From Bacteroidales bacterium (GTDB lineage: Bacteria; Bacteroidota; Bacteroidia; Bacteroidales; P3): 60,810 nt of DNA. The notes under the pieces were generated by a model. That model had not been told where the DNA came from. It was given only the letters and a program-made list of their open reading frames with translations, and did not search any database. The stretch lies in assembly GCA_017550405.1 (NCBI GenBank), contig JAFZPH010000027.1, forward strand, positions 1 to 60,810. The letters are read 5' to 3'. Positions 38,042 to 48,232 of this stretch are shown here, piece after piece; position 1 is the stretch's first letter; every line of letters starts with the position of its first letter. The position numbers and the translations under genes were made by a program.

Positions 38042-38926
38042 ATGAAAACACAATTCTTTCAAACCTCCAAAGTAAAAGGGCTGGCCTTCGTGCTGGCTTT
38101 TGCCTGCATCTGCCTCGCTACCTCATGCACCAAGCTGAGAAGCGGTGATACCTTCACCATCGAATCCAACGGTATCAACTACCGGTGTGAGGTGATTGTC
38201 TCGCACCAGAACTATGTGCGTATTACCCCTGTAGCGCGGCCGGGAGCAGTAACGGGCGCCATATCGCTGCCTTCCACGGTCCAGTACGACGGGCATACCT
38301 ATATCGTGTCGCAGGTAGGGGCGAACGCTTTCAACAACTACTCCGGCATCACGTCCGTCACCCTGCCGTCGACCATCTCTACTATTGAAGCTTCCGCCTT
38401 CCGCAACTGCCAGTCGCTTACCAACGTCAATGTGCCTACATCCATCTCCGTGATTGGTGACAGTGCGTTTGCCAACTGCAATCGCCTGCAGTCGTTCCAA
38501 TTCGTCACTTCCCTCTCTTCGCTTGGTCAGGCTTGTTTCCGTGGATGCTCCTCGCTGGCCAACGTCAGCCTCCCCTCAACCATCACGGCCATTCCGGCAG
38601 ATGCTTTCTATGGCTGTTCTTCCATTACCAATTTGCAGCTTCCTTCCACAATATTGCAGATTGGCGACCGGGCTTTTGCCTATTGCTCCAGCCTCGGCGA
38701 CATTTACTTCGACCGGTCGGTTCAGACCATCGGCGACAGTGTCTTTATGGGATGCAACGCTGTGCAGTCCATCACCTGCCTCACTGCAACACCGCCCGCT
38801 TGCAGCACCTCTACCTTCAGCACCATTCCCGTCGACATCCCTGTCACGGTGATGCATTCGTGCCTGGCCAACTATCAGAACGCCATCGGCTGGAACCGCT
38901 TCACTAACTACATCGGCACCTATTAA
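38042..38926 (+). CDS. BspA-like leucine-rich-repeat lipoprotein
   Basis: Surface lipoprotein candidate of 294 residues. The signal peptide ends in the lipobox CLATSC, then TKLRSG. After about 70 residues come five or six LRR_5/BspA-type repeats with the period ITSVTLPSTISTIEASAFRN, SLTNVNVPTSISVIGDSAF and so on up to about residue 245. BspA-like proteins in Bacteroidales often bind host or matrix proteins. No T9SS sorting domain is present, in keeping with lipid anchoring. Expression is probably tied to the divergent LuxR-type gene. Confidence 0.88.
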   Translation: MKTQFFQTSKVKGLAFVLAFACICLATSCTKLRSGDTFTIESNGINYRCEVIVSHQNYVRITPVARPGAVTGAISLPSTVQYDGHTYIVSQVGANAFNNYSGITSVTLPSTISTIEASAFRNCQSLTNVNVPTSISVIGDSAFANCNRLQSFQFVTSLSSLGQACFRGCSSLANVSLPSTITAIPADAFYGCSSITNLQLPSTILQIGDRAFAYCSSLGDIYFDRSVQTIGDSVFMGCNAVQSITCLTATPPACSTSTFSTIPVDIPVTVMHSCLANYQNAIGWNRFTNYIGTY

Positions 38927-39044
38927 TCCTGTCTAGATATTATTGATCAATAAAGACCAATAGCGTCCTAAACAATTTCTAAAAAAGTTGCAATAGGCAC
39001 GCCGGAGAGGGTGTCAAACTCTTTTCCGTGAGGGGGGCTTTTCA

Positions 39045-39695
39045 TTAGGTGAAGAAGCGTTTGCCGAGGCGGTCGGCGCGCCGTTCTACCCAGAAGTCGT
39101 CGTGGCGGTGGCGCGCCTTGGGGTTGAGGTCCAGGGCTTGGCTGACGAGGCTGGGCAGCCCTATCACGGGCAGGTAGAGCCATCCCCACAGCTGGCTGTC
39201 GACGGTGTGGCCGTATTCGTGTCGCACCATCTCGTTGCCGCCGTGCCATGCCCACCGCTCGCAGTTCTCCCCTGCCCTGCGGGGCAGCCACATCTGCACG
39301 AAGCAACCCAACGACATGCCCGCCGTGGTGTGGGGCTCACGATGGCGACCGGCGACGAAGGTGACGCCGTCCAGGGTCTCTATGTGCTTCACGCGTCCCG
39401 AGGCTACACGCCATTGGGCTATGAGGTAGCCGATGGCGGTCTGGGGCAGTTCCCAGCCAAAGCGGGTCGACGCCTGCAGGAGGCCATGGAGGGTGTGTCT
39501 GTCGAACCGGTAGCGTGCGACAAACAGCTGTATGGCCTGCCGGGGTCGCACGACCGTGGCCACGGCGGTGGAGAGGAGCATCAGTCCTTTGCCTCCAACA
39601 AACAGCCAGGCGGGCAGGCTCCACCCGCTTTCGCCGTTCAGCAGCCACAACGCCACCACCCACGGCACGGCGACGGCCACAAGGGCGACGGCCAC
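39045..39695 (-). CDS. Membrane protein with HEYGH motif
   Basis: Protein of about 216 residues with two N-terminal hydrophobic segments (about 1-20 and 29-48) and a later HEYGHTVDSQ motif matching the HExxH zinc-binding signature, followed by a hydrophobic segment (WLYLPVIGLPSLVS). A second acidic ligand may lie in the final FWVERRADRLG. It resembles DUF-type membrane metallopeptidases but no family is certain. No ATG exists at the N-terminus. The GTG at 39695 is used here, yet a plausible signal-anchor reading extends upstream (KSLLLRHLTVAVAL) into a repeat element, so the start is unsure. Confidence 0.65.
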   Translation of the reverse strand: MAVALVAVAVPWVVALWLLNGESGWSLPAWLFVGGKGLMLLSTAVATVVRPRQAIQLFVARYRFDRHTLHGLLQASTRFGWELPQTAIGYLIAQWRVASGRVKHIETLDGVTFVAGRHREPHTTAGMSLGCFVQMWLPRRAGENCERWAWHGGNEMVRHEYGHTVDSQLWGWLYLPVIGLPSLVSQALDLNPKARHRHDDFWVERRADRLGKRFFT

Positions 39696-39735
39696 AGTCA
39701 GGTGCCGCAGCAGCAGGGATTTGGTATGACTTTTT

Positions 39736-39943
39736 GAATGTGTTATTGTGTTAATGTGTTAATGCGTTAGTCGATTTACGAATTTGTTAACGTGTGAATG
39801 TGTTAATGCGTTAGTCGATTCTAAATGTGTTAGTTGTTGATATGTTGGATGTTGATATGATGCGAGTCGTATAAACTTATCAACGTATTAACTTATCAAC
39901 AGTATTAACGAATTAACGAATTCAAAAATCAACGTATCAACAA
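39736..39943. repeat. GTTAA-word intergenic element, copy 2
   Basis: About 208 bp filling the gap up to the stop codon of the outer-membrane barrel gene. The left half is built of GTGTTAATGCGTTAGTCGATT-type words (39756-39776, 39800-39820). The right half has complementary words such as CTTATCAACAGTATTAACG, so the halves can pair imperfectly. Confidence 0.75.
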
Positions 39944-40675
39944 TTAGAAGTTGTAGCTTACGCCGAGGGTGAGGAGTGTGGCGTTGTGGGCGTCGAGTCC
40001 GAAATGGAGTGAGGAGAGGGTCTCGCTGTATTCGGGGGTGACTGTCTTGTTGGAGGTGTAGGGGTCGACGCGGTAGGTGCGGTTGTGGCGGATGGTGGTG
40101 CCGGTGTAGAGGATCGACAGCAGGTCGATGTAGCCGTCGACACTGAGCCGCTGGGACAGGCGGTAGGTGACGACAGGGACTAGCTTGACGGCCAGCTCGC
40201 CAAGGGTGTAGGGGGTCTTAAAATGGAGGGGGCTGTTGTTGCGCGAGTCGTATTGGGTCTGTGCGGTATTGCCCAGCCCGATATGGTAGGTGGCGGTGAG
40301 TTCCACGGCCAGAGCGAGGGAGCCGAATTCGAGACAGCGTTGGCGCACAAACAATCCGCCACCGAAGGTGGCGAGGGTGCGGTCGGTGATTTCAGTTTTT
40401 TTCCACTCACCTGCATCGGCGTTGTAGTAGCCGTCGGTGTAGGTGTATTTCTGGTTGGAGAGGAGCAGTGTGACACCCGCCTGGAGGGAGGGTGAGAAAG
40501 CGTATCCCACGCGGGGCTCAAAACGCAGGGCCATGCCTTTGGGCTTGGTGGGGTCGAAGCCTTCGCTGCGCGAATAGCGGGCGAGGTCGAAGTCGAGGTT
40601 GCCCGACACAAAAAATTGCGCGGCAGCAGGCAGGACAGGCAGCATCAGGAACGCCAGCAGGATAAACCTTTTCAT
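39944..40675 (-). CDS. Outer-membrane beta-barrel protein
   Basis: Protein of 243 residues with signal peptide (MKRFILLAFLMLPVLPAAAQ), then alternating amphipathic strands (RFEPRVGYAFSPSLQAGVTLLL, YRLSQRLSVDGYIDLLSILY) and a C-terminal aromatic residue (GVSYNF), typical of small outer-membrane barrels. Function unknown. It lies between two copies of an intergenic repeat, which separate it from its neighbours on both sides. Confidence 0.8.
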   Translation of the reverse strand: MKRFILLAFLMLPVLPAAAQFFVSGNLDFDLARYSRSEGFDPTKPKGMALRFEPRVGYAFSPSLQAGVTLLLSNQKYTYTDGYYNADAGEWKKTEITDRTLATFGGGLFVRQRCLEFGSLALAVELTATYHIGLGNTAQTQYDSRNNSPLHFKTPYTLGELAVKLVPVVTYRLSQRLSVDGYIDLLSILYTGTTIRHNRTYRVDPYTSNKTVTPEYSETLSSLHFGLDAHNATLLTLGVSYNF

Positions 40676-40897
40676 AGAATTGAGAACGTGAGAATGTGTT
40701 ATTGTGTTAATGCGTTAATGCGTTAGTCGATTTTGAATGCTTTAATGTGTTATTGTGTTAATGCGTTAGTCGATCTTGAATGTGTTAGATGTTGATATGT
40801 TGATAAGTTTATACGGCTCGCAACATATCAACGGATAAACAGATAAACATATTAACGGATATACTTATCAACAGTATTAACGAATTAACGAATTAAC
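40676..40897. repeat. GTTAA-word intergenic element, copy 3
   Basis: The element fills the 222 bp between the stop of the GH25-like gene and the start of the barrel gene. It opens with GAATTGAGAACGTG (40677-40690), shared with copy 4, and carries GTTAGTCGATT at 40722-40732 and a variant at 40765-40775. The right part shares CTTATCAACAGTATTAACG with copy 2. Confidence 0.8.
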
Positions 40898-41572
40898 TCA
40901 TTTACAAATTATCGATTTCAAGGGGTATGTGGGGTGGAGTTTCAGTCCGGGCACGTATTCCATGATGCCGGCCACTTTCTCCTGGTCGGTGTATTGCCAG
41001 ACGGTGTAGCGGGTGTCGGGGAAGCGGAGGCCGTTGCTGACGATGATGACATGATAGGAGGCGTAGCGCTCGAGGCTGAAATACTTGAGGTAGGCCTGCT
41101 GGCTGGCCATGATGAAGGGTTTGACGCCGTAGGCCTGCTCGAGGAGCTGCAGGAGCATGTCGAGCCGTTTGACATTGATGTCGTAGGGGCTGTCGGGCAC
41201 GACATAGACGACGGGAGGCAGGTCGGTATGGTAGCCTTTGACGGCGGCCTGGAAATTGTCGAACTGGCCTTGGGCGGAGAAGTGGCGGTCGTAGCGGAGC
41301 ACGGCTCCCACAGGCAACCCCACTTTGTGAGCCTGGGCAAGGTTGAAGCCGCAACGGTTGTCGGTGACGGCGGCGCCTTCGGTGGCCATAACATAGACAA
41401 ACTCGAGGGCGTTGGACTCGTTGACAGTGGGCCAGTCGATGGTGTTCTGGTTTTGCGACACGAGGATGCCCAGCGGAGCGGTGGTCTGTGCCGAGGCGAC
41501 GAAGGGCATGGCCATGAGAAGGGTGAGGAGGGTGGCGGCGAACCACCGTGAATGTGTATTGCTGTTGTTCAT
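40898..41572 (-). CDS. GH25-fold lysozyme-like protein without catalytic acids
   Basis: Exported protein of 224 residues from the ATG at 41572 (a longer reading from 41653 would run over the -7 promoter box at 41631). Signal peptide ends near FVASAQ. The mature part follows the GH25 pattern: GILVSQNQ (usually GIDVSxxQ), FVYVMATEGA, NFQAAVKGY, LPPVVYVVPD and the terminal YTVWQYTD...VAGI. The three catalytic acids are replaced: L37 for the first Asp, Y123 and V125 for the Asp-x-Glu pair. It is therefore probably a peptidoglycan- or glycan-binding pseudoenzyme; loss of function cannot be excluded. Confidence 0.7.
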   Translation of the reverse strand: MNNSNTHSRWFAATLLTLLMAMPFVASAQTTAPLGILVSQNQNTIDWPTVNESNALEFVYVMATEGAAVTDNRCGFNLAQAHKVGLPVGAVLRYDRHFSAQGQFDNFQAAVKGYHTDLPPVVYVVPDSPYDINVKRLDMLLQLLEQAYGVKPFIMASQQAYLKYFSLERYASYHVIIVSNGLRFPDTRYTVWQYTDQEKVAGIMEYVPGLKLHPTYPLKSIICK

Positions 41573-41630
41573 TTTGATAGGTGTTTTTATGCGGCGGGGG
41601 GCTACCCCGACCGGTGTATTAATTTTTTTG

Positions 41631-41638
41631 CAAAGATA
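41631..41638 (-). promoter_or_regulatory. -7 box of the GH25-like gene
   Basis: TATCTTTG on the minus strand (plus CAAAGATA, 41631-41638), about 58 nt before the chosen ATG at 41572. No clear TTG at 19 bp. It supports the shorter protein start. Confidence 0.5.
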
Positions 41639-41675
41639 CATGTTTTTTTTCAATCATAGGGTGTTGTGGGCTCAA

Positions 41676-43857
<2,182 letters not shown>

Positions 43858-44658
43858 TTACGAATTCAAAAAGGTTCCGGTGAAGTTGAGCGACACGGGA
43901 CCGATGAGGCGTACATGGGTGTAGACGCCTTGGTGCAGACGATAGTCGACGGTGAATTCACCGCCGCGTGTGGAGAGGCGTTTGCAGCCGGTGACGATGG
44001 CACAGGCTGTGACACCCGTGCCGCACGCCCAGGTCTCGTCCTCCACACCGCGCTCGTAGGTGCGCACCATGAGCCTTCCGTCGGGCAGAGGCTCGACAAA
44101 GTTGACGTTGGCTCCCTCGGGACCTAGTTGCGGCAGGCGACGTATACTTCTCCCCTCCCCTGCCACATCGAAATGCGCCAAGTCGTCGACCCGCTGGACA
44201 TAGTGCGGCACCCCTGTGTCGAGGAGCCATCCGTCCAAACAGCGCTGCACACTGCTGTCGTCGACATCTTTCATCCCAAGGTCAACAACGCCTGCAGCCG
44301 ATATGTCGTCCCACGCCAGCACCACAGCGTCATGCGGGCCGTCGTCGGCCAGAAAGCGGAGTGTGGGACCTTGGTCGGTGATACGCGACAGCCCCAGGCG
44401 ATGGGCGAAAGCGGCGATGCAACGGCCTCCGTTGCCGCACATGTCGGCAGGGTACCCATCGGAATTGTAATAGCGCATGACGAAGTCGTAGCCATCCTTG
44501 GGTGCACCAAGCAGCAGCAGACCGTCGGCGCCCACACCGTGACGGCGATGGCACACTCGCGCTATCTGTTCGGGGGTGAGGGAGAGGGTTCCGGCACGGT
44601 TGTCGACAACGACAAAATCGTTGCCGGCACCGTCGTATTTGCTAAACGGGATTGTCAT
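43858..44658 (-). CDS. dapF: Diaminopimelate epimerase
   Basis: PLP-independent epimerase converting LL- to meso-diaminopimelate for lysine and peptidoglycan. Two catalytic cysteines are C74 in MCGNGGRC and C212 in WACGTGVTAC. The start at 44658 (MTIPFSKYDGAGNDF) fits the family; the frame is open 12 codons upstream. It overlaps the antiporter gene by 17 nt. The final residues are encoded by the edge of an intergenic repeat. Length is 266 residues. Confidence 0.95.
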   Translation of the reverse strand: MTIPFSKYDGAGNDFVVVDNRAGTLSLTPEQIARVCHRRHGVGADGLLLLGAPKDGYDFVMRYYNSDGYPADMCGNGGRCIAAFAHRLGLSRITDQGPTLRFLADDGPHDAVVLAWDDISAAGVVDLGMKDVDDSSVQRCLDGWLLDTGVPHYVQRVDDLAHFDVAGEGRSIRRLPQLGPEGANVNFVEPLPDGRLMVRTYERGVEDETWACGTGVTACAIVTGCKRLSTRGGEFTVDYRLHQGVYTHVRLIGPVSLNFTGTFLNS

Positions 44659-45907
44659 TGGCTTGGGTGTTTGGCTGCACGGCGTTGCGTGCAAGCTCGT
44701 CCGACGCCTTTACCAGACGGCGGCTACTGAGCAGCACGAGCAGCGAGCAGTAGATGATGGAACAGAAGATGACGGAATAGGTGATATGCTTGATGGTCTC
44801 GGCTCCCGGCACGACGGTGTAGCCAGCGGCGATGTTCACCTGCTCGGGCATGGAAGCCAGAACAGCAGAGACCAACCCCTTGGGTATCATCATGGAGACG
44901 GTGAGACGGTCGTCGGGGGTGTTGCGGCGACCCACGACGGCAACGAGGCCGAAACGCACCACGAAGAGGGCGGCGGCGATGATGGCGCCGTAGGCCAGTG
45001 CCTCCAGATTGGTGAAGGGGATGCAGATGCCGATATAGACAAAGAAATAGGTCTTGAGGATGAAGACAAACTCCTTGAAGAAACTCTTCTCGCCCTCTTC
45101 GAGGGGAGTCATGTCGTTGAGGTGAAGTTTCTTGAGGAAAGACATCTCGAAATATTCGGGGTTGCCCAGCACAAGGCCGAAGGAGAGTGTGGCAATGGCC
45201 CCGCTATAACCCAGCGACTCGGCCACACCGTAGATAACAAAGACAAAGGCAGGAGTGAGGAACATGGAGTTCTGCAGTTTGCGTATGCGGTCCATGAAGG
45301 ACGACCAGACGATGCCGCCGACGATGCCGATAACCAGAGCCATGAGGATGGAGGCAAAGACGCGCCCCAGCATTGAGCCGATATTGATGTCGCCCAATTT
45401 GTAGCCCTCGATGAATGCGAGGGAGATGACGATGCAAAGCACTCCCGAGATGGCGGATTCGAGGGTAAGGGTGACGCGGGTCTTGTCGCTGACGCGCATA
45501 CGGCGCACCAGGGGGATGACGATGGCGGCAGCAGTGCCCGCCACCATGGCACCCAGCATCATACTGGCCTGCAGCTCGAGCTCGACAAGGAAATATGCTA
45601 TCAGCGCCACTGTGGCCATGGATACGACGAAGGAGAGGAAGGTAACCTGCACCACACCCGACCAATAGCGACGAATCATGTCAATCCGCATGTCGATACC
45701 GCTGTCGAAAAGGATGAAGAGCAGGGTGAGCGACGCCAAAACGGGTCCTATGTCGCTGAGGTCGGCAGGAGTAATCCAACCAGCCACAGGTCCCACCAGG
45801 ATGCCGATGACCATCAGCAGCAACACGTCGGGGATACGGCGGCGACTGAACCACGCATTGAACAGGTGGGCGCAGAAGATCAGGACTCCGAGGAAGATGA
45901 ATGTCAT
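44642..45907 (-). CDS. Cation:proton antiporter (CPA family)
   Basis: Inner-membrane antiporter of 421 residues with about twelve hydrophobic segments. The fold is that of Na+/H+ or K+/H+ exchangers (CPA1/CPA2). Characteristic blocks are ILVGPVAGWI, LFILFDSGIDMRID, MVAGTAAAIVIPLVRR and IPKGLVSAVLASMP. A conserved acidic/charged residue set is present in the unwound-helix region. Ion specificity is not predictable. It overlaps dapF downstream by 17 nt, so the two genes are coupled. Confidence 0.88.
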   Translation of the reverse strand: MTFIFLGVLIFCAHLFNAWFSRRRIPDVLLLMVIGILVGPVAGWITPADLSDIGPVLASLTLLFILFDSGIDMRIDMIRRYWSGVVQVTFLSFVVSMATVALIAYFLVELELQASMMLGAMVAGTAAAIVIPLVRRMRVSDKTRVTLTLESAISGVLCIVISLAFIEGYKLGDINIGSMLGRVFASILMALVIGIVGGIVWSSFMDRIRKLQNSMFLTPAFVFVIYGVAESLGYSGAIATLSFGLVLGNPEYFEMSFLKKLHLNDMTPLEEGEKSFFKEFVFILKTYFFVYIGICIPFTNLEALAYGAIIAAALFVVRFGLVAVVGRRNTPDDRLTVSMMIPKGLVSAVLASMPEQVNIAAGYTVVPGAETIKHITYSVIFCSIIYCSLLVLLSSRRLVKASDELARNAVQPNTQANDNPV

Positions 45908-45938
45908 AGGCTATTCCGTTTCTTTTTTCTCAATTATC

Positions 45939-45997
45939 AACACGAATCTTCATCCAATAAGCATGATTACATGTTCTATTCGCAGTTGATTCGTGTT
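45939..45997. repeat. 10-bp inverted repeat between dnaX and the antiporter gene
   Basis: AACACGAATC (45939-45948) and GATTCGTGTT (45988-45997) are perfect complements around a 39-nt loop in the 165-bp gap. Too loose for a classical terminator; meaning unknown. Confidence 0.35.
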
Positions 45998-46072
45998 TTG
46001 TTTATTATATCGTTTTCTTCAATTTTAATGTCACATTTTATTAATTCCGCCGGTGGTTGGCCGTGATGAAGG

Positions 46073-46675
46073 TCAGTAATCCACTTCGGGGAACAGTTTT
46101 CTGAATTCGGCAAGCTTGGGGTTGGTGGCGGTCATGACATCGTATTTGTCGCGGGGATGGTAGATTACCGCCTCGCGCTCTTCATATTCCACCAGAACAG
46201 AACAGTTGAGCAATGGCCGTTGGGCAAGACTGCGCAGTATTTTGAGCATCGGGATAAGGTGGGGTTTGATTTCGCTCTCGAGGAACGAATTGTTGACGAC
46301 GATGACGAAATGCTCGTCGCCGTCCATGCGCAGTTCGCGATCCTTGAGAATGCCGACCAGTTTGGGTTGTTCATCCTTCAAGCGGTCGAGCATTTCCTGC
46401 CAGAGGGGCTTGAGCTCTTCGGCGGTGAGCGGCGGGAGATGCTCGGCGTGGGGTTTGAGCGATGCCAAGTCGGCGGGAGTGACCGTAGAGGGTTTGACGC
46501 TGATGCCGGACACTCTCCGCACACGTCCCACACCATGGGCGACCTCAGAGAGCTCGCCGTTGATTGTCTCTTGCGGCACATTATTGTTTGACTCCGGCGG
46601 CACGCTATTGATTGTCTCCGGCGACACGCCGGGGGTAATTTGGGACCGGTCGCCTGTTGGCGCAGAAGCAGACAC
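46073..46675 (-). CDS. dnaX: C-terminal (tau-specific) part of DnaX, separated by an in-frame amber codon
   Basis: The frame continues from the dnaX gene without shift after a TAG at 46754-46756; it is open from 46753 to the stop at 46073. The first GTG is at 46675, giving 200 residues. The start is a low-complexity linker with three 8-residue units (VSPETINS, VPPESNNN, VPQETING). The rest is a conserved DnaX C-terminal domain (PLTAEELKPLWQEMLDRL to ATNPKLAEFRKLFPEVDY). In E. coli the C-terminal region of tau contacts DnaB and the polymerase. It could be made by stop readthrough, by restart at GTG, or not at all. Confidence 0.6.
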   Translation of the reverse strand: MSASAPTGDRSQITPGVSPETINSVPPESNNNVPQETINGELSEVAHGVGRVRRVSGISVKPSTVTPADLASLKPHAEHLPPLTAEELKPLWQEMLDRLKDEQPKLVGILKDRELRMDGDEHFVIVVNNSFLESEIKPHLIPMLKILRSLAQRPLLNCSVLVEYEEREAVIYHPRDKYDVMTATNPKLAEFRKLFPEVDY

Positions 46676-46753
46676 GACAGTCTCGGAAGAGATGCCTTTT
46701 TGTGTCTCCGGCGACTGGCCGGAATCGTGCTCCGCCCGAGGCGACCTTGCAAT

Positions 46754-47884
46754 CTATGATGGAACAGGAGCGGAAGAAGCGTTCTGTGCAGCCACGACTA
46801 ATGTAGCCAGTTTCATAAGAGCCACCTCGACAAAGAGGCGTTTGTTGCCAGCATCCTTGTAGCGGTATTCGTAGTCGCTCGAAATGTCGAGCCAACGCAG
46901 CAGCAGGGGAAGCCCGCAGGCAGCAGCCTGTTGTCCAAAGCGGGCGCGTTGTGCCTCGCTGCCCTCCAGCAGCTTGTGGGTGGCGGGGTCGATGCTCACC
47001 ATCAGGTTGCGCAGATGCTCACTCAACCCAGTGATGAAATGCTGTCCCTCGTAACCCTTATCAATCACCTCCTGATAGCACAGGAGCGTGTTAGAGAGAT
47101 CGCCTGCAAGGAAATAATCCACCAGCCGGAAATAATAGTCGGCATCGAGCAGGTTGAGGTTCTCGTTGCAGAGCTGGCGGGTGAGGTTGCCACGGGTGAA
47201 AGAGACCAGCTGGTCGAAGATGGAGAGCGCGTCGCGCAGACCTCCTTCGGCCTTGCGGGCGATAATGTGCAGCGACTCCTCCTCATATTGCACCCCCTCT
47301 TTCTCGGCAATACCCTTAAGGTAGGCCGCGATGTCTTCCGACTGGATACGCTTGAAGTCGAACACCTGACAGCGCGAGAGGATAGTGGGGATAATCTTAT
47401 GCTTCTCGGTAGTGGCGAGGATGAACTTGGCGTAGGCGGGAGGTTCCTCGAGGGTCTTGAGGAAAGCATTGAAAGCCGAGGGCGACAGCATGTGGACCTC
47501 GTCGATGATATAGACCTTGTAGCGGCCTGCTTGGGGCGGGATGCCCACCTGGCGCACCAGCTCGCGGATGTCCTCCACGCTGTTGTGCGAGGCGGCGTCG
47601 AGCTCGAAGATGTTCATCGAGCCCCCTTCGGCAAAGCTGCGGCAACTCTCGCACTGGCCACAGGCCTCGGTGTCGGGAGTGAGGTTGGTGCAGTTAATCG
47701 TCTTGGCCAGGATACGGGCGCAGGTGGTCTTGCCCACACCACGCGGACCGCAGAAAAGAAACGCTTGTGCCAACTGTCCTGTGCGGATGGCATTCTTGAG
47801 CGTAGTGGTGATATGCTGCTGCCCGACAACGCTGTCGAACGTGGAAGGTCGGTATTTACGCGCTGATACTATGAAATTTTCCAT
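46754..47884 (-). CDS. dnaX: DNA polymerase III clamp-loader subunit, gamma-like form of DnaX
   Basis: Clamp-loader ATPase of 376 residues from the ATG at 47884 (MENFIVSARKYRPSTFDSVVG); the frame is open 39 codons upstream but past the -7 box. Walker A is GPRGVGKTT (about 46), the zinc finger has four cysteines (CTNL...ACGQCESC), Walker B is VYIIDEVHML and sensor 1 is FILATTEKHKI. Domain III ends near FVEVALMKLATLVVAAQ, and a TAG stops translation seven residues later. The product is thus a complete gamma-like subunit. The rest of the 603-residue reading continues in frame behind the stop. Confidence 0.9.
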   Translation of the reverse strand: MENFIVSARKYRPSTFDSVVGQQHITTTLKNAIRTGQLAQAFLFCGPRGVGKTTCARILAKTINCTNLTPDTEACGQCESCRSFAEGGSMNIFELDAASHNSVEDIRELVRQVGIPPQAGRYKVYIIDEVHMLSPSAFNAFLKTLEEPPAYAKFILATTEKHKIIPTILSRCQVFDFKRIQSEDIAAYLKGIAEKEGVQYEEESLHIIARKAEGGLRDALSIFDQLVSFTRGNLTRQLCNENLNLLDADYYFRLVDYFLAGDLSNTLLCYQEVIDKGYEGQHFITGLSEHLRNLMVSIDPATHKLLEGSEAQRARFGQQAAACGLPLLLRWLDISSDYEYRYKDAGNKRLFVEVALMKLATLVVAAQNASSAPVPS

Positions 47885-47908
47885 ACAATTATATACACTA
47901 ATGCGATG

Positions 47909-47916
47909 CAAAGATA
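47909..47916 (-). promoter_or_regulatory. -7 box of dnaX
   Basis: TATCTTTG on the minus strand (plus CAAAGATA), about 25 nt before the dnaX ATG at 47884. No TTG at 19 bp is seen. Confidence 0.5.
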
Positions 47917-48096
47917 CGAATTTTTTTTCAAACAGCCGAAAAATAAAACAAATCCCCATTAAGAAGCGGGTAAGAACAACAAAGTGTCTCCGCCGACACA
48001 TCGGTGTAGCTCCAGTGTAACTCCAGTGAAGCTTCGCTCACGTGGTGCCCGGAAGGTGGGTTTGTATGGGAGCTTTATTATAGTGCGGTGACGTAA

Positions 48097-48113
48097 CAAT
48101 CGATTTGGGATAG
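48097..48113 (+). repeat. Dispersed GACCGATTTGGG motif (variant)
   Basis: CAATCGATTTGGGATAG in the 348-bp gap between the divergent dnaX and glucan synthase genes. The rest of that gap (47917-48175) shows no gene. Confidence 0.45.
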
Positions 48114-48175
48114 AGAAAAAGGGGCTCCCGCAGAGGTTTCTTCTCTCTGTTTTTCATAATGAATCTTAAAAATAT

Positions 48176-48206
48176 TTTGCAGTATTAAGATTATTTTGTA
48201 CTTTTG
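48176..48206 (+). promoter_or_regulatory. Promoter of the glucan synthase-like gene
   Basis: TTTG (48176-48179), exactly 19 bp, TACTTTTG (48199-48206), then 26 nt to the ATG. One of the clearest promoters in the window. Confidence 0.85.
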
Positions 48207-48232
48207 TAAAGTGAACCTAAAGATTAATACGC

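Noticed and set aside
39736..40897. CRISPR array
   Set aside because: The repeated words are 8-20 bp, overlapping and AT-rich, without constant repeats of 25-40 bp or unique spacers, and there are no cas genes.
41573..41653. Longer N-terminus of the GH25-like protein starting at 41653
   Set aside because: The extension would run over the TATCTTTG promoter box and place 27 residues before an otherwise good signal peptide.
46750..46760. Programmed frameshift in dnaX as in E. coli, or TAG reassigned to an amino acid
   Set aside because: No A-rich slippery heptamer precedes the stop and the downstream reading is in the same frame. TAG ends several other genes here (MBL hydrolase, GT4, APH-RapZ), so it is a normal stop.
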